Positions 1 to 7,548 of a stretch of DNA of 37,721 nt are shown piece by piece. Origin of the DNA: an uncultured Parafilimonas sp. (GTDB taxonomy: Bacteria; Bacteroidota; Bacteroidia; Chitinophagales; Chitinophagaceae); NCBI GenBank assembly GCA_937892395.1, contig CALAGJ010000186.1:1-37721 (forward strand), written 5' to 3'. The notes under the pieces were generated by a model. It was not told where the DNA came from, did no database searches, and was given only the letters and a program-made list of their open reading frames with translations. Position 1 is the stretch's first letter, and each line of letters begins with the position of its first letter. Both the position numbers and the translations under genes were made by a program.

Positions 1-55
1 AACCAGTGCTGCAGGTTTACAAACCATACAGGCTGCGGATATTACACTCAGCTCA
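1..55 (+). repeat. Direct repeat copy 1 inside the T9SS protein
   Basis: These 55 bases are identical to 460-514, a distance of 459 bases or exactly 153 codons. They encode the module junction that includes TSAAGLQTIQAADITLSS. The identity at DNA level in otherwise diverged modules suggests recent duplication or gene conversion. The copy may extend to the left beyond the window. Confidence 0.9.
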
Positions 56-1213
56 GCTACCATTGCAGCAGATACCTTATTCCAAAACTCTACGAGCAAT
101 ATCATTTCAGCTACACGCATGAGAGTGAGTACTTCGTCAGCAATTGTAAACAAAGTAACATTCACACTCTCCGGCACGCATGATGCCAATGACCTTACTG
201 GTGCTTATATTTATTACAATCCTACACAAGTAAGTTTGAGCGGTGCTACATATCTTGGGTATGTTGTTCCAAATCTAAATGCGCCTGCCACTTATGCTGT
301 AAATGTTTATCGACAGATGTATATTAATGATAGCGGTTATTTTATCATTAGCGTAAATGTAAGAGATACTGCCAGCGATAATAAAACGGTAAGAATCATT
401 GCAGGTACAAATCCTGTGGTGTTTGGTTTTTCAACAAAACCAAATATTACCAACAATCAAACCAGTGCTGCAGGTTTACAAACCATACAGGCTGCGGATA
501 TTACACTCAGCTCAAATGCAGTAGCAGCTGGAAATATTGCCAGAGGTAGTACAAGCAATATTGTTTATATTTTAAAGGCAGTTGTAAATACGGATAATGT
601 GGTAGCAAACAATATCCAATTCACATTATCTGGCACCCACGATGCTGATGACCTTAGCTATGCATATGTTTATGAAAATTCTACGCCTTCACTTATAGGA
701 GCAAGTTATTTAGCTTATGTGGTGCCAAATTTTGCTGCGCCAAAACAATACAGTGTAAATATATATTCATCGCTACCGGCAGGTTCAACTCGCTATTTTA
801 TAATTGTAGTAAATGTAGCAGCTACAGCAAGTACGGGCAAAACTGTACAAATCAATGGGGCTACAAACCCGGTTGTTTTGAAATACAATACAGCGCCAAA
901 TGTTACCAATAGTCAGACCAATGCTGCGGGTGTAAAAACCATCAGTATAAGTGCCCCTCCGGGAATTAATAATAATAGTAGTAATGTGGAATCTATACGT
1001 ATGGTAGCTGCATATCCAAACCCAGTTCTCAATGAATTGCATATTCAAACCACAGAAAATGTAACTGTGCTCCTTACAAATCGTGATGGGCTTTTACTAT
1101 CTGAAAAGCAAATAAATGGAAATGGAATAATTGATATGAGCAAATATAAACCAGGTATCTATTTTATAAAGGACAAAAAAACAGGATATAGTTTAAGTGT
1201 AGTAAAGGAGTAA
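2..1213 (+). CDS. T9SS-secreted modular surface protein, 3' part
   Basis: The reading frame is open from base 2, so the 5' end lies outside the window and the ATG at 119 is internal. The visible part holds one nearly complete and one complete copy of a module of about 153 residues. Each copy has the core LSGTHDA(N/D)DL, a YVVPN stretch, a TNPVV stretch, and ends in (N/S)QT(S/N)AAG. The pattern of alternating hydrophobic residues suggests beta-sandwich modules. The last 70 or so residues form a Por-type sorting domain, starting at AYPNPVLNELHI and ending in a basic SLSVVKE tail, which in Bacteroidota directs export through the type IX system and attachment to the cell surface. The function of the modules is not recognised; adhesion is a guess. 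A strong hairpin terminator follows about 50 bases after the stop. Confidence 0.85.
   Translation, partial: TSAAGLQTIQAADITLSSATIAADTLFQNSTSNIISATRMRVSTSSAIVNKVTFTLSGTHDANDLTGAYIYYNPTQVSLSGATYLGYVVPNLNAPATYAVNVYRQMYINDSGYFIISVNVRDTASDNKTVRIIAGTNPVVFGFSTKPNITNNQTSAAGLQTIQAADITLSSNAVAAGNIARGSTSNIVYILKAVVNTDNVVANNIQFTLSGTHDADDLSYAYVYENSTPSLIGASYLAYVVPNFAAPKQYSVNIYSSLPAGSTRYFIIVVNVAATASTGKTVQINGATNPVVLKYNTAPNVTNSQTNAAGVKTISISAPPGINNNSSNVESIRMVAAYPNPVLNELHIQTTENVTVLLTNRDGLLLSEKQINGNGIIDMSKYKPGIYFIKDKKTGYSLSVVKE
460..514 (+). repeat. Direct repeat copy 2 inside the T9SS protein
   Basis: This is the second identical copy of the 55-base segment at 1-55. A third, diverged copy of the same junction, encoding NAAGVKTIS, lies at about 910-955, just before the sorting domain. 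Confidence 0.9.
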
Positions 1214-1261
1214 ACTCAGTTCTAAAAATTGAATAAGGATTAAACTTAATTCAGTATAGGG

Positions 1262-1308
1262 CTGCAATAAATGAATAGTAATCTATTCATTTATTGCAGT
1301 CTTTTTTT
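1262..1308 (+). terminator. Rho-independent terminator of the T9SS gene
   Basis: A perfect 17-base-pair stem (1262-1278 with 1283-1299) closes a TAAT loop and is followed by T-rich sequence with seven consecutive T. It lies about 50 bases after the stop at 1213. The T run directly borders the left end of the IS1380 remnant, so the element inserted just behind the terminator. Confidence 0.9.
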
Positions 1309-1312
1309 ATTA

Positions 1313-1332
1313 ACCCAAATTTTGCAGTTGAA
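1313..1332 (+). repeat. Left terminal inverted repeat of the IS remnant
   Basis: The sequence ACCCAAATTTTGCAGTTGAA is the reverse complement of 2089-2108 apart from one base (C against T at position 3). It sits directly behind the terminator T run. Confidence 0.8.
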
Positions 1333-1365
1333 TGTAAAGCAGCCAATATGAATTAAATTTGATGT

Positions 1366-2046
1366 ATGAGATTGCTACATGAATATAGCGATAAATCGGT
1401 AACACCATAGGGCGGTATGCAAGAGATAAAAATGTTAATAGACAAAACAGGAATTAGTAAAAAACTATTAGAATTGGGTTTACCAGAAAGTAAGAGTAAT
1501 AATAAAATAGAAGCCTTAAATATAATAGAGAGTTTTTGGGTTAGTACATGGATAGATTGTTTTAAATTTAGCCATAAAGCAGTAGTAAAACTAAATGAAG
1601 TACTTTGTAAGATATTTGGTTGGAAAAGAGTAACAGGCAAAAAAATTACTAGCCTTTTTAAACTAGATGATATTGAGGAAGAGAAGGTTTACATAACACA
1701 TTACCATGCTTTTGTAACCAATCAAATATTACCAGCAATTGAAATTTGGGAACAGTATAAACGCAGAGGGGATGAAGAAAATCGAATAAAAGAATTAAAA
1801 GAAGACTTTGGCTTACAAGGATTTTGTATAGATGACTTTTGTACAACAGGAACTGCCATGAGATTGGTAATGATTGCCTATAATTTAATGAGTTTATTTA
1901 ACCAGCTAACGCTTCAAAAGCAACCCAGTCCTACACTTGCAACATTAAGAATCAACTGCTTTGCAGTGGGAAGTTGTGTAGAAAACATGGTGCTAAAACT
2001 GAGTGTTCCCCTCAAAAGACGGCAATAGTATGATAACCTTTTCTAA
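1366..2046 (+). pseudogene. IS1380-family transposase, internally deleted, two amber codons
   Basis: One frame runs from ATG 1366 to TAA 2044-2046, interrupted by TAG at 1408 and TAG at 2026. The first part (EYSDKSVTP*GGMQEIK, then ESFWVSTWIDCFKFSH and FGWKRV) matches the N-terminus of IS1380 transposases. The second part (YHAFVTNQILPAIEIWEQY, then RRGDEENRIKELKEDFGL and AYNLMSLFNQ) matches the C-terminal region that carries the catalytic Glu. The middle with the two catalytic Asp residues is absent: about 226 codons remain, against about 430-460 in full-length enzymes, and the join is in frame. Family knowledge places Trp after the TP of TPWGG, so TAG 1408 looks like TGG changed to TAG. TAG 2026, in RRQ*YDNLF, may be the same change. 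The longest uninterrupted piece is 1417-2028. It should not give active transposase. Confidence 0.85.
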
Positions 2047-2088
2047 TTTATTGAAAATACAAAACCGCCATTAAGTCTTACTGGATAG

Positions 2089-2108
2089 TTCAACTGCAAA
2101 ATTTGAGT
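2089..2108 (-). repeat. Right terminal inverted repeat of the IS remnant
   Basis: Read on the minus strand this is ACTCAAATTTTGCAGTTGAA, pairing with 1313-1332. It lies about 45 bases after the inferred original end of the transposase frame. Confidence 0.8.
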
Positions 2109-2399
2109 TTATACATGTTATTATACATCGCCCCGTAATCCCTATTCTCAATATCATGTTGCTGGAGCGGTGGGCGGACATGCCAATTGGATTCTGTATA
2201 GTTTGAAACATTGATTTTAATGTTTTTTATTTGCTTCGTTTCACTCGCAATGATGAGCCGTGCTTAATCATTCCCCGAAGGGGCAAACCTTATTTACTTC
2301 AGAAAAAATCTGTATGAATGGATGCTATTTAAATAACTATTAAAATTCAGAAATAGGATACATCCAGCCATTGCATAATTCGTAAACAATTTCATTCAA
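2109..2399. other. Noncoding stretch between the IS remnant and the VOC gene
   Basis: No convincing gene is present. The stretch carries TTGCTTCGTTTCACTCGCAA at 2230-2249, whose ends pair imperfectly as a small hairpin, and then the interspersed motif at 2260-2286. It may be a repeat-derived spacer. Confidence 0.5.
2260..2286 (+). repeat. Interspersed 27-base repeat, copy A
   Basis: The segment starts GTGCTTAATCATTCCCCG, has A at the variable position, and ends AGGGGCAA. It matches 24561-24587 at 26 of 27 bases. The second half is a short palindrome, CCCC GAA GGGG. Both copies are intergenic. Confidence 0.65.
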
Positions 2400-3314
2400 T
2401 TACATAGCTGCAATGCAGCTTTCACGGATTTGCCAAAGTCTTTCAAAAGACATATTGATATTGTTCTCTACCATCCATTGCTTTATGAATGCTTTATGAA
2501 ATATGTCCTTCCATGTTTTGACCTGATCTGGCTCTATAGGCATACTAACTATAATATCATGTTGAAATGTAGCATAAGCAGAAAGTGGTGTAGTTAGATC
2601 TATTTTTTCATTGCCAATTTGCAGAAAACAATGAGCTTCCGGAATATAGTGGAGGTCATTTGAAGTGAGTATGGAAGCAATTTTTGGCGTATTTGTTTCA
2701 TTCATTCGAAATATGCATAGCATGAGTTTAATTTCAGGAATGTCATTATTATCAGCTATTGATTTTACAAATGCATGCTTTGAGCTACAGGTGCCTTTTC
2801 CTTCCTGAAGTACTAATGAAAAATCTGATCGGTTTGCATTTCTACCATAGGGTAACTTTTTTATATAGAGTAGTAGTTCATTCCATGTTTTTATCCCACA
2901 TTGCGCAGCAAGAACAGATAAATCATCCAATCCTTTTATAATAATATTTTTCAAAGTCAATACAATCCGATGCCCATCAGGATCGACATACATGATTCCG
3001 TTTTGCTGCCAGTAAGGGTTTTTTGGAATAATAGATTTGATATGTGCCTCCTCCATTCTTTGCTGAATCAAGTCAATTTCTTGACTTGAACTAAGATAGA
3101 ATACAAGAATATCATCCTCATCAAAATTATGTAGTATGCTTGCAGCAGTAGTTGTAAATTCTATATGCCAACTTTGTCCGGCATGGCCAAGGAATATGCC
3201 GTCATACCCTTCATGATTATTGAATCTGCCTAAAACTTCTAATCCTAAGATTGTAGTATAAAAATCCTGAATGGCTAGGAGCTGATTGGTATGTCTTGCA
3301 TATCTGAATTGCAT
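2400..3314 (-). CDS. VOC (glyoxalase-fold) domain fused to a transglutaminase-like domain
   Basis: The 304-residue protein has two parts. Residues 1 to about 125 resemble a VOC/glyoxalase-like domain: RYARHTN near the start, FYTTILGLEVLGRF, a GHAGQSWHIEFT strand, and VDPDGHRIVLT near the end. Residues about 130-304 resemble a small transglutaminase-like cysteine-protease-fold family: GKGTCSSKHAFVKSIA with Cys176, EAHCFLQIG with His228, and KIDLTTP with Asp239. The order and spacing of Cys, His and Asp fit a papain/transglutaminase triad. No signal peptide is seen, so it should be cytoplasmic. The substrate is unknown. Both halves read through in one frame without a stop or shift. It is a single gene, with a TAATTTTG box only five bases before the start. 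The fold calls come from motif recognition; the VOC half is the surer one. Confidence 0.75.
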   Translation of the reverse strand: MQFRYARHTNQLLAIQDFYTTILGLEVLGRFNNHEGYDGIFLGHAGQSWHIEFTTTAASILHNFDEDDILVFYLSSSQEIDLIQQRMEEAHIKSIIPKNPYWQQNGIMYVDPDGHRIVLTLKNIIIKGLDDLSVLAAQCGIKTWNELLLYIKKLPYGRNANRSDFSLVLQEGKGTCSSKHAFVKSIADNNDIPEIKLMLCIFRMNETNTPKIASILTSNDLHYIPEAHCFLQIGNEKIDLTTPLSAYATFQHDIIVSMPIEPDQVKTWKDIFHKAFIKQWMVENNINMSFERLWQIRESCIAAM

Positions 3315-3319
3315 GCCTA

Positions 3320-3327
3320 CAAAATTA
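3320..3327 (-). promoter_or_regulatory. TAATTTTG -7 box for the VOC fusion gene
   Basis: Read on the minus strand the octamer fits the Bacteroidota TANNTTTG consensus. No good TTG lies 19-20 bases upstream. Its end is only five bases from the ATG at 3314, which would make the transcript nearly leaderless if the box is used. Confidence 0.35.
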
Positions 3328-3412
3328 TATGATTTGAAAATCTGGAATCATTGCAATGTAGAAACAGTCATGAAAAGAGTTGAGCTATTAAGGGTAAATC
3401 AGCAATAATCTA

Positions 3413-3442
3413 TTCCACAAAAAATATTTTCTCTTAGTTTTG
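3413..3442 (+). promoter_or_regulatory. Likely promoter of the nucleotidyltransferase gene
   Basis: TAGTTTTG at 3435-3442 matches TANNTTTG. A weak -33 element, TTC, lies 19 bases upstream at 3413-3415. The start codon is 26 bases downstream of the box, a normal distance. Confidence 0.5.
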
Positions 3443-3468
3443 CGCCGCTTTAAACTAAATGTAAAAAT

Positions 3469-4368
3469 ATGCCTACAGTTGTAATATTAGCCGCAGGAAT
3501 GGCAAGCAGATATGGCTCCATGAAGCAAACACAGTCATTTGGACCATCTGGAGAAACAATATTGGAGTATTCAGTTTATGATGCCATTGCTGCTGGATTT
3601 AGTAAAGTAGTTTTTATCATTCGGAAAGATTTTGCCCATTCATTTCAACAGATAGTAGAGCCTAAATTAAAAGATAGAATACAAATAGAATATGTCTATC
3701 AGCAGTTAGATAGTTTTACAGAAGGCTTTACCATACCACAGGAGCGCACAAAGCCTTGGGGTACCGCCCATGCCGTACTTTGCTGCTCAGGCATAGTCAA
3801 TGAACCATTTGCAGTAATCAATGCAGATGATTTTTATGGGGCTGATGCATTTAAAAAAGCATATACATTTTTAACTAATCGCTGTAGTGAAAAAACCTAT
3901 GCTGTTATAGGCTACGAATTAGCCAATACACTTAGTGAAAATGGCAGTGTAAGCCGAGGTGTAATTTCCACAAATACCCAGTCTGAAATGACTGGTATAG
4001 ACGAACGCTTAGACATTTATCGCAGGCCGGATAATAGTATCGTGTATAAAGAAACCGATACAGAAACCATACTATCAGAAAATACCAAAGTAAGTATGAA
4101 TTTTTTCTGTTTCCATCAAAACTTTATTGACCTTTGTAGGATTGAATTTAAAAATTTCCTCACGGAAAATATACACTTACCCAAAAGTGAATACCTCATG
4201 CCTAAAATGGCAGACCAATTTATAAAAACCGGGGCTGGTGTAATAGAATTGGTGTCCACATCTGCCAAATGGTTTGGTGTAACTTATAAAGAAGATGCAC
4301 CGGTAGTACAAGCCAGTGTGGATGCCCTGGTGGCCAGGGGTGTTTATCCTTCCAATCTTTGGGCATAG
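3469..4368 (+). CDS. Sugar-nucleotide-type nucleotidyltransferase
   Basis: The 299-residue protein begins with the signature of the NTP_transferase fold: VVILAAGMASRYGSMKQ at residues 4-20, where the Gly-rich loop, Arg and Lys bind the nucleotide triphosphate and phosphate. FAVINADDFYG near residue 120 supplies the metal-binding Asp residues. Such enzymes transfer a nucleotidyl group to a sugar phosphate or a similar phosphorylated alcohol in the cytoplasm. The Bacteroidota family with this exact N-terminus is generally annotated only as nucleotidyltransferase, so the sugar is not assigned. The gene stands alone with its own promoter, about 200 bases before the next gene. It could supply an activated sugar for surface polysaccharide, but no glycosyltransferase is adjacent. 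Confidence 0.85.
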   Translation: MPTVVILAAGMASRYGSMKQTQSFGPSGETILEYSVYDAIAAGFSKVVFIIRKDFAHSFQQIVEPKLKDRIQIEYVYQQLDSFTEGFTIPQERTKPWGTAHAVLCCSGIVNEPFAVINADDFYGADAFKKAYTFLTNRCSEKTYAVIGYELANTLSENGSVSRGVISTNTQSEMTGIDERLDIYRRPDNSIVYKETDTETILSENTKVSMNFFCFHQNFIDLCRIEFKNFLTENIHLPKSEYLMPKMADQFIKTGAGVIELVSTSAKWFGVTYKEDAPVVQASVDALVARGVYPSNLWA

Positions 4369-4570
4369 ATATTTAGTTGTGCAATAGCTATTCTGTTTTA
4401 AATCATCTTTTGCCATTTTGTATGAAATGTATTAAAGCAATTTATCCCATTAATACATTGATTAATTAGGAATCAATTATTTTCAGCGATTAGCGATTCT
4501 GTAATCATTATTTCTTGTTAAAACAAAAAATACGAGACAGACAATTTGAGGAATACATAATTTTCCGCCG

Positions 4571-7519
4571 ATGCGATTAAAATCTATTACCACAATTTTA
4601 CTTTTGATTGGATTAATAGGCAATATACAGGCACAATCCATTTACGAGTTCACTCCCGAAGCCACACACTGGGTAGATAGTGTGTATAAAAGCCTGAGTA
4701 AAAAGCAAAGAATTGCGCAGCTTATTGTTGTCAGACTATCTGAAAAAACACCTGGTGGTGTTGTGTTTTATACAAAGCGTGTAGATTCATTGGTGCGCAA
4801 ATACAATATTGGTTCAATCTGTATTTTTCAGGGTGGGCCTGTTTACCAAGCAAATATTTTAAATGATTTGCAAGGCAAAGCACAAACACCAATTCTGATA
4901 TGTGTAGATGGAGAAACGGGATTGGGCATGCGTATGGCGGATAGCGTCATGCGGCTACCCGATCAGCTTACAATGGGTGCTGTGCAGGATGAAGGATTGA
5001 TATACCGTGCGGGTAGAGTTATAGGTGAGCAGTGCAAACGAATGGGCATACAAGTAAACTATGCGCCTGTAGTAGATATTAATAATAATGCAGCAAATCC
5101 AGTTATCGGTGTTCGCTCATTTGGCGAGGATAAATATAAGGTTGCATACTTAGGCATTGCCATCATGAAGGGTATGCAGGATGCAGGTATAATGGCTTGT
5201 GCTAAGCATTTTCCCGGTCATGGAGATGTAAGCGTGGATTCACACCTTGACCTACCTGTCATTAATAAGTCAATTGCAGATTTAGATTCCTTAGAGCTTT
5301 ATCCTTTCAAGAAAATTTTTGAAGCGGGAGTGGGCAGCGTTATGGTGGCCCATTTAAGCATACCCGCCATTGATGCTACCCCACATCAACCCACTACCCT
5401 ATCCAAAGCAAATGTTAGTGATTTGCTGCGCAATGAAATGCATTTTAATGGCATCAGTTTTACAGATGGTCTTGAAATGAAAGGCGTTACAAAATACTAC
5501 AGTAATGGAGCTATAGCAGTACAGTCCTTACTTGCGGGAAATGATATGCTTTGTCTGCCACAAGATGCGGCAGATGCCATTGAGCAAATTTCAAAAGCAA
5601 TACACAAAGGAATACTTTCGGCAGATAGCATTGAAGCAAAAGTGAAGAAAGTGTTGTATGCAAAATATCATACAGGCCTCATACAAAAGCCTATCATTGA
5701 CACAAAAAATCTTACAGCTGATCTTAATACAGATGTGCCAGCCATTAGAAAAGACATTGCGGAGCATGCACTTACTGTTCTACAATGGAATAAAAAAATA
5801 TCACTACCTATAGATAGTACCGCAAGAATTGCATATATTTTAATTGGAGATCAGAATGATAATACCATCAGTAGTCGTTTAAAAAAAGAGTATAAAGCCG
5901 ATGTATTTTATTTAGACTATAAAGCCGAGCATTTTGTTATTGAAAAATTGCTGGAACAATTAAAAACGAACTATGATATTGTAATTACAGGATTACATAA
6001 GTATAGAGGTGGCATAGCTTCAAACTTTGGTATATCAGCACAGGTTTCTACATTTATAAATAAAGCTTCGCAGCAAACAAATAGTTTGGTTCTAGCCTTT
6101 GGCAATCCTTACGGCTTAAAGGAGATATGCAATGTAAATAACTTGATTTGTATGTATGAAGATGATGTTATTTTTCAACACGCAGCAGTAGATTGGTTGA
6201 AGGGGAAATTTACCGCCACAGGCAGGCTTCCTGTTACCATTTGCGAACAATTAAGAGCAGGTAGTGGCATAGCTGTATCCTTATCAAAAAAAATGCTACA
6301 AAGCCCGGAGGAAGCAGGTTTTGAATCGTCTGTACTCATACAGATAGATAGTATCATTAATACTGCAATAGACAAATATGCTATGCCGGGTTGTGAAGTG
6401 TTGATTGCAAAAAATAATAGTATTGTATGGAATAAAGCATACGGACATTTTACTTATGACAGACTAGAAAAAGTAAATGTGCAGAGTGTGTATGACCTTG
6501 CCTCCGTAACTAAAGTAGCTGCTACCACATTGGCAGTAATGAAATTATTTGAATTAGGCCAATTAGAATTAGGAAGACCAATAGTGCATTACCTTCCCTG
6601 GACAGCAGGGAGCAATAAAGCATTTATAACCATACGTGAGCTCTTACTACACCAAGGCGGCATGCTGGCATACATTCCATTCTATAAAGAAACAATTGAT
6701 GCAAAATCAGGAGATCCACTACCAGAACTTTATCAACAGATCTCAGATAGTCAATATGCCATCCCTGTGGCTGCAAATATGTTTTTAAGAAAGGATTGGA
6801 AAGACAGTATCTATCAAAGAATATTACAAAGCAAAATATCTTCAAATCCCAGCTATGTGTATAGTGATAATGATTTTATTTTTTTAGGATTGATTGTAGA
6901 AGCCATCACAGGAAAATCGTTAGACAACTATCTATATGAAACTTTTTATGAACCCATGGAGTTGCCCAATATTCATTTTACTCCCTTACAATTTATTGCC
7001 GAAAAAAATATAGTACCTACGGAATGGGAAATGCAATTTAGAGAGCAACTCATCAAAGGGTATGTACACGATCCCGGTGCTGCTATGCTCGGTGGCGTGG
7101 CTGGTCATGCAGGTTTGTTTAGCAATGCAGAAGATGTAGCTTCCATTTTTATGATGCTCTTAAATAAAGGAGAATGGAATGGTAAAAAATATTTAAAATC
7201 TGAAACGATAAATACATTTACTGCATACCAAAGTAGTGTGAGTAGAAGGGGTCTTGGATTTGACAAACCTGAAAAGGATAACTTAAATCGTAAAGAACCC
7301 TATCCTGCTCAAAGCTGTTCTCCACTTACGTTTGGCCATACTGGCTTTACAGGTACTTGTGTATGGGCAGATCCCGACAAACAACTTGTTTTTGTATTTT
7401 TATCCAATCGTGTTTATCCAAATGGTGCAGACAATACAATGCTCTCCAGATTAAATGTGAGAACAAAAATTTTAGATACAATTTATAAAGCTTTAGAAAG
7501 TCGGCAGGCAAAAAATTAG
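4571..7519 (+). CDS. Secreted GH3 beta-N-acetylhexosaminidase fused to a serine beta-lactamase-fold domain
   Basis: The 982-residue protein begins with a signal peptide (about 22 residues ending IQAQ). Residues about 35-360 form a family 3 glycoside hydrolase domain of the NagZ type. AKHFPGHGDVSVDSHLDLP near residue 213 carries the His/Asp pair used by NagZ as acid/base, and SFTDGLEMKG near residue 298 carries the nucleophile Asp. A GH3 C-terminal-like region follows to about 570. The last 380 residues are a class C beta-lactamase/penicillin-binding-like domain: ASVTK (Ser-x-x-Lys) near 645, YSDND near 764 in place of Tyr-x-Asn, and HTG near 923. Known members cut N-acetylglucosaminyl units from cell-wall fragments; the second domain is probably a peptidase or esterase acting on the stem peptide. 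This architecture is established in Bacteroidota. The gene converges on the dihydroorotase gene with a 29-base gap. Confidence 0.9.
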   Translation: MRLKSITTILLLIGLIGNIQAQSIYEFTPEATHWVDSVYKSLSKKQRIAQLIVVRLSEKTPGGVVFYTKRVDSLVRKYNIGSICIFQGGPVYQANILNDLQGKAQTPILICVDGETGLGMRMADSVMRLPDQLTMGAVQDEGLIYRAGRVIGEQCKRMGIQVNYAPVVDINNNAANPVIGVRSFGEDKYKVAYLGIAIMKGMQDAGIMACAKHFPGHGDVSVDSHLDLPVINKSIADLDSLELYPFKKIFEAGVGSVMVAHLSIPAIDATPHQPTTLSKANVSDLLRNEMHFNGISFTDGLEMKGVTKYYSNGAIAVQSLLAGNDMLCLPQDAADAIEQISKAIHKGILSADSIEAKVKKVLYAKYHTGLIQKPIIDTKNLTADLNTDVPAIRKDIAEHALTVLQWNKKISLPIDSTARIAYILIGDQNDNTISSRLKKEYKADVFYLDYKAEHFVIEKLLEQLKTNYDIVITGLHKYRGGIASNFGISAQVSTFINKASQQTNSLVLAFGNPYGLKEICNVNNLICMYEDDVIFQHAAVDWLKGKFTATGRLPVTICEQLRAGSGIAVSLSKKMLQSPEEAGFESSVLIQIDSIINTAIDKYAMPGCEVLIAKNNSIVWNKAYGHFTYDRLEKVNVQSVYDLASVTKVAATTLAVMKLFELGQLELGRPIVHYLPWTAGSNKAFITIRELLLHQGGMLAYIPFYKETIDAKSGDPLPELYQQISDSQYAIPVAANMFLRKDWKDSIYQRILQSKISSNPSYVYSDNDFIFLGLIVEAITGKSLDNYLYETFYEPMELPNIHFTPLQFIAEKNIVPTEWEMQFREQLIKGYVHDPGAAMLGGVAGHAGLFSNAEDVASIFMMLLNKGEWNGKKYLKSETINTFTAYQSSVSRRGLGFDKPEKDNLNRKEPYPAQSCSPLTFGHTGFTGTCVWADPDKQLVFVFLSNRVYPNGADNTMLSRLNVRTKILDTIYKALESRQAKN

Positions 7520-7548
7520 GCCTCCTATCATCTACCACCGCAGCAATA

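Larger units (their letters stand above)
1313..2108 (+). mobile_element. Decayed IS1380-family insertion sequence
   Basis: About 0.8 kb is bounded by 20-base imperfect inverted repeats (1313-1332 and 2089-2108, 19 of 20 matching) and holds a broken transposase reading in the plus direction. Intact IS1380 elements are usually about 1.6-1.7 kb, so roughly half is missing from the middle. A possible 5-base target duplication, TTTAT, is at 1306-1310 and 2108-2112, but it is offset by three bases from the best inverted-repeat border, so the exact ends are uncertain. The element cannot be autonomous; it could still be moved by a related transposase if the ends are recognised. Confidence 0.8.

Noticed and set aside
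785..1048. Antisense frames inside the T9SS gene and similar overlapping frames elsewhere
   Set aside because: They are opposite to clear coding sequence, show no recognisable domains and have unusual composition, as expected of shadow frames.
119..1213. ATG 119 as the start of the T9SS gene
   Set aside because: The same frame is open to base 2 and encodes the repeated module junction, so the ATG is internal.
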